Below are positions 35,132 through 43,798 of a DNA stretch of 64,000 nt, in pieces. Made by a program: the position numbers and the translations under genes. Every line of letters begins with the position of its first letter. Positions within the stretch are counted from its first letter, which is position 1. Under the pieces are notes generated by a model. It was not told where the DNA came from and did not search any database. It saw nothing but the letters and a program-made list of their open reading frames with translations. Source of the stretch: M0103 sp040386155 (GTDB lineage Bacteria > Bacteroidota > Bacteroidia > Flavobacteriales_D > Crocinitomicaceae); assembly GCA_040386155.1 (NCBI GenBank), contig JAZKFZ010000004.1:310001-374000 (forward strand). The letters are read 5' to 3'.

Positions 35132-36109
35132 ATGAAAACGGTTCAATTCAGAGAAGCATTAAGAGAAGCAATGAATGAAGAAATGCGCAGAGACGAAAGC
35201 GTATTTTTAATGGGGGAAGAAGTTGCTGAATACAATGGTGCCTATAAAGTGTCTCAAGGGATGCTGGAAGAGTTTGGGCCAAAGCGAGTAATCGACACCC
35301 CGATTGCTGAATTAGGATTCGCAGGTATTGCTGTTGGTGCATCAATGAATGGCTTACGTCCTATTGTTGAATTCATGACATGGAATTTTGCAATTTTGGC
35401 AGCTGATCAAATCATTAATAGTGCTGCTAAGATGTTGCAAATGTCGGGTGGACAATATTCTTGTCCCATTGTTTTTCGTGGTGGAAATGGAACGGCTGGA
35501 CAATTAGGTGCAACACACTCGCAAAGTTTTGAAGCATTCTACGCGCATGTTCCAGGACTTAAAGTAATCACTCCATCCAATCCGTATGATGCGAAAGGTT
35601 TATTAAAAGCAGCAATCAGAGATAATGATCCAGTGGTATTTTTGGAATCAGAAAAAATGTACGGTGATAAAGGTGAAATTCCAGAAGGGGAATATATTAT
35701 TCCAATTGGAGTCGCTGATGTGAAAAGAAAGGGAACGGATGTCACTATTGTTTCTTTTGGTAAAATCATGAAAGTTGCATTTGAAGCAGCTGAAGAGTTG
35801 GCAAAGGAAGGAATTGAAGTTGAAATCATCGACTTAAGAACAATTCGTCCTATAGATTACGGTTGCGTTGTTGATTCAGTTAAGAAAACAAACCGCTGTG
35901 TAGTTTTAGAAGAATCTTGGCCCTTGGCTTCGATCTCTTCGGAGATTGCTTATCACTTGCAGCGTTATGCTTTCGATTACTTAGATGCACCAGTTCAGCG
36001 TGTAACACAAACTGACACGCCATTTGCATTTTCACCCACCTTGATTGAAGAGGCTTTACCTAATGTCGAAAGACTTATTAAAGCTGTGAAAGCAACACTT
36101 TATAGATAA
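35132..36109 (+). CDS. pdhB: Pyruvate dehydrogenase E1 component, beta subunit
   Basis: With the alpha subunit it decarboxylates pyruvate and acetylates the E2 lipoyl domain. The 325-residue protein has the transketolase-like pyrimidine-binding fold: LREAMNEEMRRDESVFLMGEEVAEYNGAYKVSQGM with the conserved catalytic Glu, PIAELGFAGIAVGAS, and HSQSFEAFYAHVPGLKVITPSNPYDAKGLL, then the C-terminal transketolase domain. The alpha subunit and E2 are not adjacent. A 2-oxoisovalerate E1-beta is possible, but the sequence and length fit PDH. Confidence 0.92.
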   Translation: MKTVQFREALREAMNEEMRRDESVFLMGEEVAEYNGAYKVSQGMLEEFGPKRVIDTPIAELGFAGIAVGASMNGLRPIVEFMTWNFAILAADQIINSAAKMLQMSGGQYSCPIVFRGGNGTAGQLGATHSQSFEAFYAHVPGLKVITPSNPYDAKGLLKAAIRDNDPVVFLESEKMYGDKGEIPEGEYIIPIGVADVKRKGTDVTIVSFGKIMKVAFEAAEELAKEGIEVEIIDLRTIRPIDYGCVVDSVKKTNRCVVLEESWPLASISSEIAYHLQRYAFDYLDAPVQRVTQTDTPFAFSPTLIEEALPNVERLIKAVKATLYR

Positions 36110-36129
36110 ATATATTTAGTATCAAATTT

Positions 36130-36161
36130 AAAAAGGAGCACTGATTCAGCGCTCCTTTTTT
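36130..36161. terminator. Bidirectional terminator between pdhB and the pirin gene
   Basis: AAAAAGGAGC (36130-36139) and GCTCCTTTTT (36151-36160) enclose an 11-base loop that can itself pair CTG/CAG. There are T-runs on both strands, so it serves the two convergent genes. Confidence 0.88.
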
Positions 36162-36203
36162 GATTTTGAAGCTTTTTCTATAAGCACCTCAAATTTAATA
36201 AAC

Positions 36204-37073
36204 TTAAACGGACATCGGAACTTCCATAAGAAGTACACGACTTTCGGACACAGATTTCAAGTTGATTTTTTCTACATCCCAAATTCCAAAACCATCTCGT
36301 TTTTCCAATTGTTGACCTTCCACTTCCACAGCTCCTTCCAATACAAAAAGATAAACTCCTGTTCCTTTTCCTTTCAACTCATAACTTGTTTCGATCTCAT
36401 TTTCAAAAGTGCCTAAATGAAACCATGCATCTTGATGAATCCAAACTCCCTGATCATCCGCGCTTGGTGAGAGCACTTGGTAAAAGTCATTCTTCTTTTC
36501 TAAATCGGTAATTGAAATTTGGTCGTAACGAGGCGTTACATCTCTTTTATTCGGAAACAACCAAATCTGCAAAAACTTCACTTCTTTGTCTTTGTTCTTG
36601 TTGTATTCGCTGTGTTGAATTCCAGTTCCAGCACTCATTACCTGAATATCTCCTTGCTTAATAACGGTGGTGTTGCCCATGCTATCTTTATGCTCAAGGT
36701 CACCTTCCAATGGAATGGAAATAATCTCCATGTTATCATGCGGGTGGGTGCCAAAGCCCATTCCCTGAGCTACTGTGTCGTCGTTCAAAACACGAAGCAC
36801 GCCAAAGTGCATACGTTCAGCATTGTAATAGTTAGCAAAACTAAATGTATGTTGAGAATTTAGCCATCCATGATTAGCATTTCCTCTTGTGTTGGCTTTG
36901 TGCAAAATGGTATTCATTGTCTTTTCCTCCTTATTTGGTATATGATTATGACCTATTATTTCGAGTGCTTTTAGTTCATCAATTTCATTTTTAAAAACAC
37001 CTGCCAGGGCCGCTGAACTAACAAATACTCCAGTTCCGAGCAATCCTTTCTTCAAAAATTGTTTTCGATCCAT
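36204..37073 (-). CDS. Pirin-family cupin with N-terminal signal-like sequence
   Basis: A 289-residue protein. The pirin part (from residue 53: NTILHKANTRGNANHGWLNSQHTFSFANYYN) contains the metal-binding histidines in FGTHPHDNMEIISIPLEG and GTGIQHSEYN; known pirins are iron proteins with quercetinase-like or regulatory roles. The first 52 residues (MDRKQFLKKGLLGTGVFVSSAALA) look like a twin-arginine-type signal with RK instead of RR. A strong AAGGAGG lies 8 bases before an internal ATG at 36917, which would give a 237-residue cytosolic form. A -7-like TAAATTTG (37101-37094, minus) lies upstream. Confidence 0.88.
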   Translation of the reverse strand: MDRKQFLKKGLLGTGVFVSSAALAGVFKNEIDELKALEIIGHNHIPNKEEKTMNTILHKANTRGNANHGWLNSQHTFSFANYYNAERMHFGVLRVLNDDTVAQGMGFGTHPHDNMEIISIPLEGDLEHKDSMGNTTVIKQGDIQVMSAGTGIQHSEYNKNKDKEVKFLQIWLFPNKRDVTPRYDQISITDLEKKNDFYQVLSPSADDQGVWIHQDAWFHLGTFENEIETSYELKGKGTGVYLFVLEGAVEVEGQQLEKRDGFGIWDVEKINLKSVSESRVLLMEVPMSV

Positions 37074-37297
37074 AATTAATTAATTTGATAACACAAATTT
37101 AGAGCGTTTAATAGTAATGTAGATTGATGTATGTTAAGAAAGTTGCTTATTGAATTTTAAAAGAACAAATAATGTACAAGTGGCTATTTTGTAAAATAAT
37201 GTACATTGATTTATAAGGGATTTCTAAAATTAAAAAAACCACTTTCATTCTTTCCACAGTCAATTGTGAAAAAGTTGCAATTATTTTAGATAAGTCC

Positions 37298-37327
37298 TTG
37301 TTTATTAAATTTAAGTACATATCTTTG
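37298..37327 (+). promoter_or_regulatory. Predicted promoter of the rpsL-rpsN ribosomal cluster
   Basis: TTG (37298-37300), 19 bases, then TATCTTTG (37320-37327): an exact match to the Bacteroidota housekeeping consensus. It is followed at once by GCACCCCCAAAAG, the likely start region, about 50 bases before the rpsL ATG. Confidence 0.82.
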
Positions 37328-37331
37328 CACC

Positions 37332-37349
37332 CCCAAAAGTGTGTTTGGG
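37332..37349 (+). promoter_or_regulatory. Small hairpin at the 5' end of the rpsL leader
   Basis: CCCAAA / TTTGGG pair around a six-base AGTGTG loop, right at the predicted transcript start. It could protect the 5' end or take part in feedback control by a ribosomal protein; this is inference from pairing alone. Confidence 0.4.
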
Positions 37350-37383
37350 CGAATTATTTATTTACCAAAATTAAGAGTATTTT

Positions 37384-37761
37384 ATGCCAACTATTCAACA
37401 GTTAGTTCGCAAAGGAAGAACAGCGGTAGTCAAGAAAAGTAAGTCTGCTGCACTTGATTCGTGTCCACAGCGTAAAGGTGTGTGTGTGCGTGTTTACACC
37501 ACCACTCCAAAAAAACCAAACTCGGCAATGCGTAAGGTTGCAAGGGTTCGTTTAACAAACGGAAAAGAAGTTAATGCTTACATCGGCGGTGAAGGTCACA
37601 ACCTTCAAGAGCACTCCTTAGTGCTTGTGCGCGGTGGTAGAGTAAAAGATTTACCAGGGGTTCGTTACCACATTGTTCGTGGAGCGGAAGATACTGCTGG
37701 TGTAGAAGGAAGAAAACAACGTCGTTCTAAGTACGGAACAAAACGACCAAAACAAAAATAA
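37384..37761 (+). CDS. rpsL: 30S ribosomal protein S12
   Basis: Decoding-centre protein of the small subunit, 125 residues. The PKKPNSAMRKVARVRL stretch is intact, with Lys43 and the later VKDLPG lysine in their streptomycin-sensitive states, so no classic rpsL resistance substitution is seen. It leads the ribosomal supercluster, directly behind its promoter. rpoBC are not upstream here. Confidence 0.98.
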   Translation: MPTIQQLVRKGRTAVVKKSKSAALDSCPQRKGVCVRVYTTTPKKPNSAMRKVARVRLTNGKEVNAYIGGEGHNLQEHSLVLVRGGRVKDLPGVRYHIVRGAEDTAGVEGRKQRRSKYGTKRPKQK

Positions 37762-37780
37762 TAGTTAATACTTTAAAGAA

Positions 37781-38251
37781 ATGAGAAGAAGAAAAGCAAA
37801 AAAGATTGCGATCCTTCCGGATCCAAAGTTTAACGAGGTCGTGGTAACGAAATTCGTAAATAACTTAATGTACGACGGAAAGAAAAGTTTGGCATTCAAA
37901 ATTTTCTATGATGCTATCGAAATTATAGATAAGAAATTAGAAGATCAAGAAGCATTAGATGTGTGGAAAAAAGCATTGGAAAATGTGACTCCAGCGGTAG
38001 AGGTTCGTTCTCGTCGTGTTGGTGGTGCAACTTTCCAAATTCCTACTCCTGTGCGTGAAGAGCGTAAGTCATCGTTAGCTATGAAATGGTTAATCGGTTA
38101 TTCTCGTAAGCGCAACGAAAAAACAATGGCGGGGAAATTAGCTGCCGAAATTATTGCTGCTTCTAAAGAAGAAGGTGCTGCTTTCAAAAAGAAAGAAGAT
38201 ACAATGCGTATGGCAGAAGCAAACAAAGCATTCTCACATTTTAGATTCTAA
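37781..38251 (+). CDS. rpsG: 30S ribosomal protein S7
   Basis: Primary binder of the 3' major domain of 16S rRNA, 156 residues, the usual length. The MRRRKAKKIAILPDPKFN start and the VEVRSRRVGGATFQIPTPVREERKSSLAMKW core are typical, though only pieces are quoted here. It is the usual str-operon autoregulator in E. coli; control here is unknown. It sits between rpsL and fusA with short gaps. Confidence 0.98.
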   Translation: MRRRKAKKIAILPDPKFNEVVVTKFVNNLMYDGKKSLAFKIFYDAIEIIDKKLEDQEALDVWKKALENVTPAVEVRSRRVGGATFQIPTPVREERKSSLAMKWLIGYSRKRNEKTMAGKLAAEIIAASKEEGAAFKKKEDTMRMAEANKAFSHFRF

Positions 38252-38257
38252 TAAATC

Positions 38258-40363
38258 ATGGCAAGAGATCTTAAACTAACAAGAAATATTGGAATCGCTG
38301 CTCATATTGATGCAGGAAAAACTACCACAACTGAGCGTATCTTGTATTACTCAGGTGTGAACCACAAAATTGGTGAAGTACACGACGGAGGTGCTACAAT
38401 GGACTGGATGGAGCAAGAGCAAGAGCGTGGTATTACCATTACTTCTGCTGCTACAACAGTAAATTGGAACTACAGAGGTCAACAATACCATATTAACATT
38501 ATTGATACTCCAGGACACGTTGACTTTACAGTTGAGGTAAATCGTTCTTTGCGTGTATTGGATGGTTTGGTGTTTTTGTTTTCAGCAGTGGATGGTGTTG
38601 AGCCTCAATCTGAAACAAACTGGCGCTTAGCAAACAACTACAACGTACCAAGAATTGGTTTTGTTAATAAAATGGACCGTCAAGGTGCAGATTTTTTAGC
38701 AGTTTGTGCACAAGTTAAAAAAATGTTAGGAAGTCACGCTTTACCTTTACAGATCAACATCGGTGATGAAGATAATTTTAAAGGGGTAGTTGACTTAATT
38801 AACTTTAAAGGAATCGTTTGGAATGAAGCTGATCAAGGAATGACATTCCAAGAAGTGGAAATTCCAGCAGATATTATTGACGATGCAAGACGATTACGTT
38901 CAGAATTGCTTGAGGCAGTTGCTGAATTCGATGAGTCTTTGATGGAGAAATTTTTCGAAGATGAAAACTCTCTAACTGAAGCTGAAATTTTGAAAGCGTT
39001 GCGTCAAGCTACTATTTCTGGTAAGGTTGTTCCAATGATGTGTGGTTCTTCTTTCAAAAACAAAGGAGTGCAAGCAATGTTGGACATGGTTATGGAAATT
39101 CTTCCTTCACCTTTAGATATTGAAGGTATTACTGGTATTAATCCTAAAACGGAAGAGGAAGTAACGCGTAAGCCATCTTTTGATGAGCCGTTCGCAGGTT
39201 TGGCATTTAAAATTGCTACCGATCCTTACGTTGGTCGTTTGTGTTTTACAAGAGCTTATTCAGGTGTTTTGCCTGCAGGTTCTTACGTATTGAACACTCG
39301 TACAGGTGATAAAGAACGTATTTCTCGTATTTTCCAAATGCACGCTAACAAACAGAACCAAATTAATGAATTAGGAGCTGGAGATATTGGTGCATTGGTA
39401 GGATTTAAAGACATCAAAACGGGTGATACTTTGTGTGCTGAAAATGCTCCTATTATATTAGAATCAATGAATTTCCCAGATCCAGTTATTGGTATCGCTA
39501 TTGAGCCTAAAACTCAAGCTGACCAAGACAGATTGGGTGTTGGTTTGAATAAATTAGCAGAAGAGGATCCAACGTTCCGCGTAAATACTGACGAAGAAAC
39601 TGGACAAACAATTATCTCTGGAATGGGTGAGCTTCACTTAGAGATTATTGTTGACCGTTTGAGAAGAGAATTTAAGGTTGAAGTGAACCAAGGAGCTCCT
39701 CAAGTTTCTTACCGTGAGAATATTACCCAGCTTGTTGATCACAGAGAAGTGTTCAAGAAACAATCTGGTGGTCGTGGTAAATTTGCGGACATTGTTGTTA
39801 AACTTTCTCCTCAATCAGATCCAGAAAAAACAGGTTTAGAATTCATCAACTCGATTAAAGGTGGTAATATTCCTCGTGAATTTATTCCGTCTGTAGAGAA
39901 AGGATTCAAAGACTCAATGAAAAATGGTGTGATGGCTGGATTCCCAGTTGACGCAATGAAAGTAGAATTACTTGATGGTTCATTCCACGCGGTCGATTCA
40001 GATTCATTATCGTTCGAATTATGTGCGAGAATGGCTTACCGTGACGCAATGAAGAAAGCGAAACCTGTTTTATTGGAGCCGATTATGAAAATGGAAGTTG
40101 TTACTCCCGAAGAAAACATGGGTGATATCGTTGGTGACTTGAACCGTCGTCGTGGTGTTATTCGTGGAATGGATGATAGAGCAGGTTCTAAAGTGGTGAA
40201 AGCAGATGTTCCACTTTCGGAAATGTTCGGTTACGTAACTCAATTACGTACTTTATCTTCTGGTCGTGCTAGTTCATCAATGGAGTTTTCGCATTATGCA
40301 GAAGCACCTAAGAATGTAGCAGACGATGTAGTATCTAAATTAAACGGTAAAGTTTCAGCTTAA
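38258..40363 (+). CDS. fusA: Elongation factor G
   Basis: GTPase that translocates tRNA-mRNA on the ribosome. The 701-residue protein has G1 AHIDAGKTT (15-23), the switch I region ending RGITITSAATT, G3 DTPGHVDF, G4 NKMDRQGAD and five domains ending with the FGYVTQLRTLSSGRASS segment of domain V. It starts 7 bases after rpsG. No tuf gene follows, unlike in E. coli. Confidence 0.98.
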   Translation: MARDLKLTRNIGIAAHIDAGKTTTTERILYYSGVNHKIGEVHDGGATMDWMEQEQERGITITSAATTVNWNYRGQQYHINIIDTPGHVDFTVEVNRSLRVLDGLVFLFSAVDGVEPQSETNWRLANNYNVPRIGFVNKMDRQGADFLAVCAQVKKMLGSHALPLQINIGDEDNFKGVVDLINFKGIVWNEADQGMTFQEVEIPADIIDDARRLRSELLEAVAEFDESLMEKFFEDENSLTEAEILKALRQATISGKVVPMMCGSSFKNKGVQAMLDMVMEILPSPLDIEGITGINPKTEEEVTRKPSFDEPFAGLAFKIATDPYVGRLCFTRAYSGVLPAGSYVLNTRTGDKERISRIFQMHANKQNQINELGAGDIGALVGFKDIKTGDTLCAENAPIILESMNFPDPVIGIAIEPKTQADQDRLGVGLNKLAEEDPTFRVNTDEETGQTIISGMGELHLEIIVDRLRREFKVEVNQGAPQVSYRENITQLVDHREVFKKQSGGRGKFADIVVKLSPQSDPEKTGLEFINSIKGGNIPREFIPSVEKGFKDSMKNGVMAGFPVDAMKVELLDGSFHAVDSDSLSFELCARMAYRDAMKKAKPVLLEPIMKMEVVTPEENMGDIVGDLNRRRGVIRGMDDRAGSKVVKADVPLSEMFGYVTQLRTLSSGRASSSMEFSHYAEAPKNVADDVVSKLNGKVSA

Positions 40364-40373
40364 TAATAATATC

Positions 40374-40679
40374 ATGAGCCAAAAAATTAGAATTAAATTA
40401 AAGTCATACGATCATAACTTGGTTGATAAATCAGCTGAGAAAATCGTTAAAACTGTTAAAGCAACGGGTGCAGTAGTAAATGGCCCAATTCCATTACCAA
40501 CACACAAAAGAATTTACACAGTTTTGCGTTCACCACACGTTAACAAAAAAGCACGTGAGCAGTTCGAACTTTCTTCTTATAAAAGATTGCTAGACATTTA
40601 TAGCTCATCTGCAAAAACGGTTGATGCATTGATGCGTTTGGAGTTGCCAAGCGGAGTTGATGTTGAGATCAAAGTGTAA
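40374..40679 (+). CDS. rpsJ: 30S ribosomal protein S10
   Basis: Head protein of the 30S subunit, also NusE in antitermination complexes; 101 residues. SQKIRIKLKSYDHNLVD and LPTHKRIYTVLRSPHVNKKAREQFE are typical. It opens the S10 part of the cluster but follows fusA by only 10 bases, so str and S10 genes are one transcript. Confidence 0.98.
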   Translation: MSQKIRIKLKSYDHNLVDKSAEKIVKTVKATGAVVNGPIPLPTHKRIYTVLRSPHVNKKAREQFELSSYKRLLDIYSSSAKTVDALMRLELPSGVDVEIKV

Positions 40680-40720
40680 TTGAACAAGTTAATTAGTAAT
40701 TAGTAACAAACAAATAAAGT

Positions 40721-41335
40721 ATGCCGGGAATTATTGGTAAAAAAATCGGGATGACTAGTATCTACAGTGCCGAGGGCAAGGCAACGCCATGCACAGTGAT
40801 AGAAGCTGGTCCTTGCGTAGTAACGCAAGTAAAAACCACAGATCGTGACGGTTACAATGCCGTTCAGCTTGGTTTCGGTGAGCGTAAGGAGAAAAATACT
40901 CCAAACGCATTGAAAGGTCACTTTAAGAAAGCGAACACGACTCCAAAGTCGAAGTTGGTAGAATTTAAGGGATTTGACGCATTAAATATTGGCGATGCAG
41001 TCGATGTAACAATTTTTGAAGAAGGGGAATTCGTAAGTGTTGCCGGAACTTCAAAAGGTAAAGGTTTCCAAGGGGTTGTAAAACGTCACAACTTTGCTGG
41101 TGTTGGTCAAGCAACGCATGGTCAGCACAATCGTTTACGTGCACCGGGATCAATTGGAGCTTGTTCGACACCTGCTCGTGTATTCAAAGGAATGCGCATG
41201 GGTGGTCAAATGGGTAACAAAAGAGCCTTAACGGAAAACTTAGAAGTATTAAGAATACTTGTAGACAGAAATATCATTTTAGTGAAAGGATCAGTTCCTG
41301 GATCTAAAGGTTCAACCGTAACAATTTTGAAATAA
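40721..41335 (+). CDS. rplC: 50S ribosomal protein L3
   Basis: Early assembly protein close to the peptidyl-transferase centre, 204 residues. The characteristic KGKGFQGVVKRHNFAGVGQATHG loop and GACSTPARVFKGMRMGGQMG are present. The stop codon overlaps the rplD start (TAATG). Confidence 0.98.
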   Translation: MPGIIGKKIGMTSIYSAEGKATPCTVIEAGPCVVTQVKTTDRDGYNAVQLGFGERKEKNTPNALKGHFKKANTTPKSKLVEFKGFDALNIGDAVDVTIFEEGEFVSVAGTSKGKGFQGVVKRHNFAGVGQATHGQHNRLRAPGSIGACSTPARVFKGMRMGGQMGNKRALTENLEVLRILVDRNIILVKGSVPGSKGSTVTILK

Positions 41336-41961
41336 TGGAAGTAAAAGTATTAGACGCAAAAGGAAAAGCGACTTCTAAGAAAGTTACGCTTTCAGCAGAA
41401 GTGTTTGGGATTGAACCAAATGATCACGCAATCTACTTAGATGTGAAACAACACTTGGCAAATCGTCGTCAAGGAACTCACAAATCGAAAGAAAGAGCAG
41501 AAATTTCTGGTTCTACTAAGAAGATTAAAAAACAAAAAGGTACAGGTGGAGCTCGTGCAGGTAGTATCAAGTCTGGTACACGTGTAGGGGGTGGTCGTAT
41601 TTTTGGCCCACGTCCACGTAACTATCACTTCAAATTAAACGTGAAGCTGAAAAGATTAGCTAGAAAATCTGCATTTGCATACAAAGCTAAAAATGATGCT
41701 ATCGTAGTTTTAGAAGATTTGAAATTCGACGTTGCCAAAACGAAAGAATTTATAGCAGTTTTAGATGCATTGAATTTAACTAACGAGAAAGTACTAGTGA
41801 TTTTAGGTGAACACAATGAAAATGTTTACTTATCATCTCGTAACCTTTCGAGAGTGAAAGTCGTATTTGCTGACTCTGTTAACACTTATGATGTATTGAA
41901 TGCGAAAAAATTAGTATTAGCGGAAAGTTCACTTCCAATAATTGAAAAGATTCTAAATTAA
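41335..41961 (+). CDS. rplD: 50S ribosomal protein L4
   Basis: Lines the exit tunnel; 208 residues with the tunnel loop in KKQKGTGGARAGSIKSGTRVGGG and the FGPRPRNY motif. In E. coli L4 represses the S10 operon by attenuation; no matching leader is visible here. It overlaps rplC by one base. Confidence 0.98.
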   Translation: MEVKVLDAKGKATSKKVTLSAEVFGIEPNDHAIYLDVKQHLANRRQGTHKSKERAEISGSTKKIKKQKGTGGARAGSIKSGTRVGGGRIFGPRPRNYHFKLNVKLKRLARKSAFAYKAKNDAIVVLEDLKFDVAKTKEFIAVLDALNLTNEKVLVILGEHNENVYLSSRNLSRVKVVFADSVNTYDVLNAKKLVLAESSLPIIEKILN

Positions 41962-41964
41962 TTG

Positions 41965-42264
41965 ATGATGAGAACAATTATCAAAAAACCGATCGTTACA
42001 GAAAAAGCAAGTGGTGCAGCTGAAAAGTTTAACCGTTTTACCTTTGCTGTTGAGAAATCGGCAAATAAGATTGAAATTAAAAATGCTGTCGAGAAAATGT
42101 ACGGAGTCCATGTCACTGACATTCGTACATTGAATTATGGCGGCGGAAAATCCTCTGTTAAGTATACTAACAAAGGTATCGTTGAGCAACGTAGTAAACA
42201 ATGGAAAAAAGCTGTTGTTACTGTTGCAGTAGGAGAGACGATTGAGTTATTTAATAATTTTTAA
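41965..42264 (+). CDS. rplW: 50S ribosomal protein L23
   Basis: Docking site for trigger factor and SRP at the tunnel exit, 99 residues (MMRTIIKKPIVTEKASGAAE). Three candidate starts lie in tandem (TTG 41962, ATG 41965, ATG 41968); I take the first ATG. It follows rplD with only 3 bases between. Confidence 0.96.
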   Translation: MMRTIIKKPIVTEKASGAAEKFNRFTFAVEKSANKIEIKNAVEKMYGVHVTDIRTLNYGGGKSSVKYTNKGIVEQRSKQWKKAVVTVAVGETIELFNNF

Positions 42265-42277
42265 GCATTAAACAAAA

Positions 42278-43102
42278 ATGGGTCTTAAAAAATTCAAGCC
42301 TATAACTCCAGGCCAGAGACACAAGATCGTTAGTGATTATTCTGAAATCACAACTAACAAGCCCGAAAAGAGCTTAGTTGCGAAAATGAATAAATCCGGC
42401 GGTCGTAACAATGATGGTCGTATGACGATGCGCTACATGGGTGGTGGTCACAAACAGTCATACCGTATCATCGACTTCAAAAGAGACAAGCAGGATGTAC
42501 CTGCCACTGTTAAATCTATTGAGTACGATCCAAATCGTACAGCTAACATCGCTCTACTTTATTACGTAGATGGAGAAAAACGATACATTATCGCTCCAAA
42601 CGGATTGAAAGTAGGAGACACGGTTTCTGCTGGTAAAACTGCAGCTCCCAATGTTGGAAACGCAATGTATTTAAGTGATGTTCCTCTAGGTACCGTAATT
42701 CATAACATCGAATTGAAGCCTGGTAAAGGTGGTGCTATCGCAAGAGGAGCTGGAACATACGCTCAATTGAATGCGCGTGATGGACGTTATGCTATTGTAA
42801 AACTTCCTTCAGGTGAAACTAGAATGATTCTTACGACATGTATGGCAACAATTGGATCAGTATCTAATGCTGAACACAATTTGCAAGTGTCGGGTAAAGC
42901 GGGTCGCTCACGTTGGTTGGGTCGTCGTCCACGTGTTCGTGGTGTAGTGATGAACCCAGTCGATCACCCAATGGGTGGAGGTGAGGGTCGTAACTCCGGA
43001 GGTCACCCTCGTTCTCGTAACGGTATGCCAGCTAAAGGCTACAAGACGCGTTCGAAAAAGAAATATTCAAATAAGTTCATCATCGAAAGAAGAAAAAAAT
43101 AA
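42278..43102 (+). CDS. rplB: 50S ribosomal protein L2
   Basis: Needed for subunit joining and peptidyl transfer, 274 residues. GRNNDGRMTMRYMGGGHKQSY, the RGVVMNPVDHPMGGGEGR loop with the conserved histidine, and the basic tail are all present. Confidence 0.98.
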   Translation: MGLKKFKPITPGQRHKIVSDYSEITTNKPEKSLVAKMNKSGGRNNDGRMTMRYMGGGHKQSYRIIDFKRDKQDVPATVKSIEYDPNRTANIALLYYVDGEKRYIIAPNGLKVGDTVSAGKTAAPNVGNAMYLSDVPLGTVIHNIELKPGKGGAIARGAGTYAQLNARDGRYAIVKLPSGETRMILTTCMATIGSVSNAEHNLQVSGKAGRSRWLGRRPRVRGVVMNPVDHPMGGGEGRNSGGHPRSRNGMPAKGYKTRSKKKYSNKFIIERRKK

Positions 43103-43109
43103 GTAGTAT

Positions 43110-43388
43110 ATGAGTCGTTCATTAAAGAAACCGCCTTTCGTACATTATAAGTTGATGAAACGCGTAGACGATGCACAAGCATCAAGCAGTAAAGCAGTGA
43201 TCAAAACTTGGTCTAGAGCTTCAACGATTACTCCGGATTTTGTCGGATTGACATTTGCGGTGCATAATGGTAATAAATTCATCCCTGTGTTTGCAACAGA
43301 AAACATGGTAGGTCACAAATTAGGAGAATTTGCTCCTACTCGTATCTTCCGTGGTCATGCTGGAAACAAAAAGGATAAAAAGAGATAA
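43110..43388 (+). CDS. rpsS: 30S ribosomal protein S19
   Basis: Head protein near the A-site tRNA, 92 residues. SRSLKKPPFVHYKLMKRV and HNGNKFIPVFATENMVGHKLGEFAPTR are typical. Co-transcribed with flanking genes; 3 bases to rplV. Confidence 0.98.
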   Translation: MSRSLKKPPFVHYKLMKRVDDAQASSSKAVIKTWSRASTITPDFVGLTFAVHNGNKFIPVFATENMVGHKLGEFAPTRIFRGHAGNKKDKKR

Positions 43389-43391
43389 GAG

Positions 43392-43787
43392 ATGGGTGCT
43401 AGAAAAAAGTTAAGAGCAGAAGCTTTAAAAGAAGCGAAATCAAATGTTGCAATTGCACGTTTGAATGATTCTGGTATTGCTCCAAGAAAAATGAGATTAG
43501 TTGCTGACCTTGTAAGAGGAGTCGAAGTAAATAAAGCATTGAATATATTGCAACACAATGCGAAAGATGCTTCTACAAGTCTTGCAAAATTGTTACGTTC
43601 TGCAATAGCGAACTGGGAACAAAAGAATCAAGATAAAAGCATTGAAGAGCAAACACTTGTTGTGAAAACAATTGAAGTGGGTGGAGGAACAATGTTGAAG
43701 AGAATTCAAGCAGCTCCTCAAGGAAGAGCACACCGTATTAGAAAACGATCAAATCACGTGACCATCATTGTGGATGGTGATAAATAA
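43392..43787 (+). CDS. rplV: 50S ribosomal protein L22
   Basis: Tunnel-constriction protein, 131 residues. ARLNDSGIAPRKMRLVADLVRG and the loop near GGGTMLKRIQAAPQGRAHRIRKRSNH, typical of the macrolide-site hairpin, are intact. Confidence 0.97.
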   Translation: MGARKKLRAEALKEAKSNVAIARLNDSGIAPRKMRLVADLVRGVEVNKALNILQHNAKDASTSLAKLLRSAIANWEQKNQDKSIEEQTLVVKTIEVGGGTMLKRIQAAPQGRAHRIRKRSNHVTIIVDGDK

Positions 43788-43798
43788 TCTAAAGAGAA

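Larger units (their letters stand above)
37074..37383. other. 310-base divergent intergenic region
   Basis: It holds the pirin upstream region on the left (TAAATTTG at 37094-37101 on the minus strand, no -33 box) and the rpsL promoter with its short leader on the right (37298-37383). The AT-rich middle (about 37110-37290) shows no open frame, tRNA or strong hairpin that I could see. Confidence 0.7.
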
